Origin: JBHENC01 sp051000345 | GTDB lineage: Bacteria > Acidobacteriota > Blastocatellia > Pyrinomonadales > Pyrinomonadaceae | Direction: 5' to 3' | DNA length: 7,692 nt | Assembly: GCA_051000345.1 (NCBI GenBank) | Contig: JBPCOJ010000025.1 | Coordinates: 1 to 7,692 of the forward strand | Shown: piece after piece, positions 5,818 through 7,692 of the stretch | How the letters are laid out: the number at the start of each line of letters is the position of its first letter | Position numbering within the stretch: the stretch's first letter is position 1 | The notes under the pieces: model-generated | Told to the model about the DNA's origin: nothing | Seen by the model: only the letters and a program-made list of their open reading frames with translations | Database searches by the model: none | Program-made: the position numbers and the translations under genes

Positions 5818-7464
5818 TTAAGCGCGGCGGTTCGTCGTCGCAGGCCGCCACCAATTTTGCCAGCGGCGTTTGCCGCCCGTTGTTTGCAGCACGCTCATCG
5901 CGCCCATGTAGCCGTAGCCGAAAAAGAACAGCAGCAGAAACGGGATCGTGCCGTACATGTGCATACGCCATGCGTACCACATCGCGCATAAAAAATAAGC
6001 GGCGAAGAGTAATTCCAAAACGGGCAGCCACCCGCGCTTGCGTTTGTATTTCTTTTTCTTCCATGCGCCGTCGTCGTTGCCTGTTTCGACTTTGTATTTC
6101 GGCGTGCGGACGAATTCCGTTTGCCAGCCGAGCAAGGCTTCAAACACCGCGCGCGCGTTCGAGAAGGCGAGGCCAATGCCGATTGCCATCACCAGCGGCA
6201 GATGCAACAGGCGACGCGCGCGTCCCTTTTCCTTGTCCAGATACCAAATGGCCGAACCGTAAAAAAGCACGACGGATACAGTCGAGAAAAAAAGCAGCGG
6301 CACGTCGAACAGCATCAAGTGATAAAAGCCTTGATTGTAGCGCACCAGCAACAGCGGAAATTGCAGCAGGCTAACGAGAATCATCAGCGGATAACTGATG
6401 TTGCCCGTTAAGCGAAAGAACATTTCCAGCTTCACGCGAAAAGGCAATGCCGCGCGCCAGATACGCGGGTACAGCTTGATGCCGACTTGCATGACGCCCT
6501 TTGCCCAGCGCCTTTGCTGCGCTTTGAAGGCGTTGATTTCGACGGGAACTTCCGACGGCGCGTCTTCGTCCAAAAGATACACGAAGCGCCAGCCCATAAG
6601 TTGCGCGCGGAAACTCAAATCCGTGTCTTCCGTCAACGTGTCATGCTGCCAGCCGCCGCTCATCTCGATTGCTTTGCGCCGCCAGATGCCCGCTGTGCCG
6701 TTGAAATTAAAGAAGCCGCCCGCGCGATTGCGAACCGTTTGTTCGACGACGAAATGACCGTCGAGCATAATGGTTTGCAGCCGCGTCAGTAGATTATAAG
6801 AGCCGTTGATGTGCGACCAACGCATTTGCGCGCAGGCGACAAGCGGATCGGTGAAGTAGTGTACGAGCTTGCGCAAGCAATCCGGCTTCGGCACGAAATC
6901 GGCATCGAAGATTGCGACGAATTCGCCGCGCGCAGTCTTCAATCCTTTCTCCAGCGCGCCCGCCTTGAAGCCCGTGCGATCCGTGCGATGAATGTAATGT
7001 ACGTCAAAGCCTTTGCGCCGGTAATCGGCGACGATGCGCTGCGTAATCTCTTGCGTTTCGTCCGTCGAATCGTCTAGCACTTGAATCTCGAATCGCTCGC
7101 GCGGGTAATCAATTTGCGTCACCGCGCTGAGCAATCTTTCGACAACATACATTTCATTAAAGAGCGGAAGCTGCACGGTGATGACGGGCAAAGCTTCTTC
7201 TGTGAAGTGTGTTGCGGGCTGTGGCTCGAGGCTGCGGTAACGCCAGAAATCGTAAACCTGCTTGACGCGATACGCGCCGTAAAGCGCGAGCACCGCCAGC
7301 ACCGTGAAATACAGCGTGAGGATCGTCCAATCAAACGCATCGAGACGATAAAGCGGGCTGATATTGTGCGCCGTCTTTGCGACGGACACGCTAAGATATT
7401 TTTCGCTCCAGTCCTTGAGCCTTTCGATGAGCGAGGCGTCGATCAAAAATGCCTGTGGGTACAT
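5818..7464 (-). CDS. CslA-like family 2 glycosyltransferase, membrane-bound
   Basis: The 548-residue product is a GT2 enzyme of the cellulose-synthase-like type, expected to add sugars from a nucleotide-sugar donor to a growing polysaccharide or lipid at the inner membrane. An N-terminal helix (about 46-66) precedes the catalytic domain (about 92-325). Motifs in order are QLPLFNE (98-104), VLDDSTDET with D131/D132, the metal-binding DAD (187-189), NGTAGIWR (255-262), TEDTD with D281 and D283, and QQRRW (316-320). Two or more helices follow (about 354-374, 386-406, 422-440) and another pair near 483-523. The motif context is strikingly like plant CslA/CslC glucomannan or glucan synthases. The actual polymer is unknown. 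The open frame extends upstream to 7665, but that part is an Arg-rich shadow of the preceding gene. ATG 7462-7464, 13 bases after that gene's stop, is the natural start, though no clear Shine-Dalgarno is seen. Confidence 0.9.
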   Translation of the reverse strand: MYPQAFLIDASLIERLKDWSEKYLSVSVAKTAHNISPLYRLDAFDWTILTLYFTVLAVLALYGAYRVKQVYDFWRYRSLEPQPATHFTEEALPVITVQLPLFNEMYVVERLLSAVTQIDYPRERFEIQVLDDSTDETQEITQRIVADYRRKGFDVHYIHRTDRTGFKAGALEKGLKTARGEFVAIFDADFVPKPDCLRKLVHYFTDPLVACAQMRWSHINGSYNLLTRLQTIMLDGHFVVEQTVRNRAGGFFNFNGTAGIWRRKAIEMSGGWQHDTLTEDTDLSFRAQLMGWRFVYLLDEDAPSEVPVEINAFKAQQRRWAKGVMQVGIKLYPRIWRAALPFRVKLEMFFRLTGNISYPLMILVSLLQFPLLLVRYNQGFYHLMLFDVPLLFFSTVSVVLFYGSAIWYLDKEKGRARRLLHLPLVMAIGIGLAFSNARAVFEALLGWQTEFVRTPKYKVETGNDDGAWKKKKYKRKRGWLPVLELLFAAYFLCAMWYAWRMHMYGTIPFLLLFFFGYGYMGAMSVLQTTGGKRRWQNWWRPATTNRRA

Positions 7465-7477
7465 AGCGATCAATTTG

Positions 7478-7692
7478 CTAAAGACTTGAACCGCTGCTGC
7501 CTGTCGGCGGCTCGTTGAAATTCGGCGGCGCAACCGGAGGAGGAGCAGTTGAAGCAGTCGGCGGCGGGCTTGCGTAATCCGCGCCGCCGTAGCCGCCCGT
7601 CGTCCCGCCGTAATTCGGCGGAGGCGGAGCGCCCATGCTGCCCTTGCGCTTCTCCAGAATCGCAACGCCGATTAGCCCGCCGACGGTGGCAA
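7478..7692 (-). CDS. Pro/Gly-rich protein with probable membrane helix, C-terminal part (partial)
   Basis: An open frame enters from the right edge (first full codon at 7690) and ends at TAG 7480-7478, giving 70 residues. It starts with a hydrophobic stretch ATVGGLIGVAIL and a basic EKRKGS stop-transfer-like segment. The tail is very rich in Pro, Gly, Ala, Ser, Thr and Tyr, with motifs such as APPPPNYGG, GGYGGADY, ASPPPT and APPPVAPP. This looks like the end of a single-pass membrane protein with a disordered tail. I do not recognise the family. The glycosyltransferase starts only 13 bases after the stop, so the two are very probably co-transcribed, and this protein may act with it at the membrane. 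Codon choice (GGC, CCG) is like the glycosyltransferase gene, which supports its being a real coding region. Confidence 0.75.
   Translation of the reverse strand, partial: ATVGGLIGVAILEKRKGSMGAPPPPNYGGTTGGYGGADYASPPPTASTAPPPVAPPNFNEPPTGSSGSSL

Noticed and set aside
5694..6374. 226-residue plus-strand open frame antisense to the glycosyltransferase
   Set aside because: It is Arg/Ser/Ala-rich with no recognisable domain, and it lies opposite clear conserved GT2 and zinc-ribbon genes. It is a by-product of GC-rich codons.
6398..7518. Several plus-strand frames opposite the glycosyltransferase (6398-6757, 6487-6792, 7081-7518)
   Set aside because: All are antisense shadows of the conserved catalytic domain, lack ribosome binding sites and overlap one another.
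7465..7665. N-terminal 67-residue extension of the glycosyltransferase open frame
   Set aside because: It is Arg/Ala/Leu-rich, has no family similarity, and overlaps in another frame the well-formed Pro/Gly-rich C-terminus that ends at 7478. ATG 7464 is the sensible start.
1..7692. CRISPR array, tRNA, rRNA, riboswitch or toxin-antitoxin pair
   Set aside because: I saw no regularly spaced repeats, no cloverleaf, no conserved rRNA stretch, and no pair of small overlapping genes with ribosome binding sites.

Overview
The window looks like bacterial chromosome of moderate GC, in which well-conserved housekeeping-type genes are mixed with AT-richer accessory genes and traces of transposition. No rRNA, tRNA or CRISPR array is visible. 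The gene set (Bax inhibitor-1 protein with a TTG start, secreted M24B peptidase with a Thr-rich segment, CslA-like family 2 glycosyltransferase, PD-(D/E)XK nuclease) and the frequent GTG/TTG starts would fit a soil or environmental bacterium such as an Acidobacteriota member. That assignment is an inference from style only, because no phylogenetic marker is present.

Left part (1-968), a mobile-element-marked strip. The window opens inside the last codons of a transposase that resembles the IS982 family. Its probable right end runs directly into the ribosome binding site of a GNAT acetyltransferase gene (130-618). Downstream lies a 99-bp element with no coding capacity (701-799). It has IS903-type terminal inverted repeats and a perfect 9-bp target duplication, so it is a clean miniature inverted-repeat element.

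Central plus-strand genes (969-2385). A small FMN-binding general-stress protein of the pyridoxamine-phosphate-oxidase fold (GTG start) is followed by a seven-helix Bax inhibitor-1/YccA-type membrane protein (TTG start). The membrane protein has lost one base near its 3' end. The expected C-terminal tail is still readable in the next frame, so this is a recent frameshift or a sequence error. A 15-bp perfect stem-loop (2429-2464) separates it from the convergent minus-strand genes.

Minus-strand genes (2487-7692). From right to left in transcription order these are: the C-terminal part of a Pro/Gly-rich protein with a probable membrane helix; a CslA-like processive-type glycosyltransferase starting 13 nt after it; a small membrane protein with a C-terminal zinc ribbon starting 31 nt after the glycosyltransferase; a secreted Xaa-Pro aminopeptidase; and a stand-alone PD-(D/E)XK nuclease. 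The first two, and perhaps the third, look like one transcription unit making or assisting an envelope polysaccharide. The nuclease stands alone, is AT-richer than its neighbours and has its own terminator, which suggests acquisition.

I do not see a convincing multi-gene new system. The best-supported unusual observations are the intact MITE with its target duplication, the frameshifted Bax inhibitor tail, and the insertion-sequence end that appears to supply the start region of the acetyltransferase gene.
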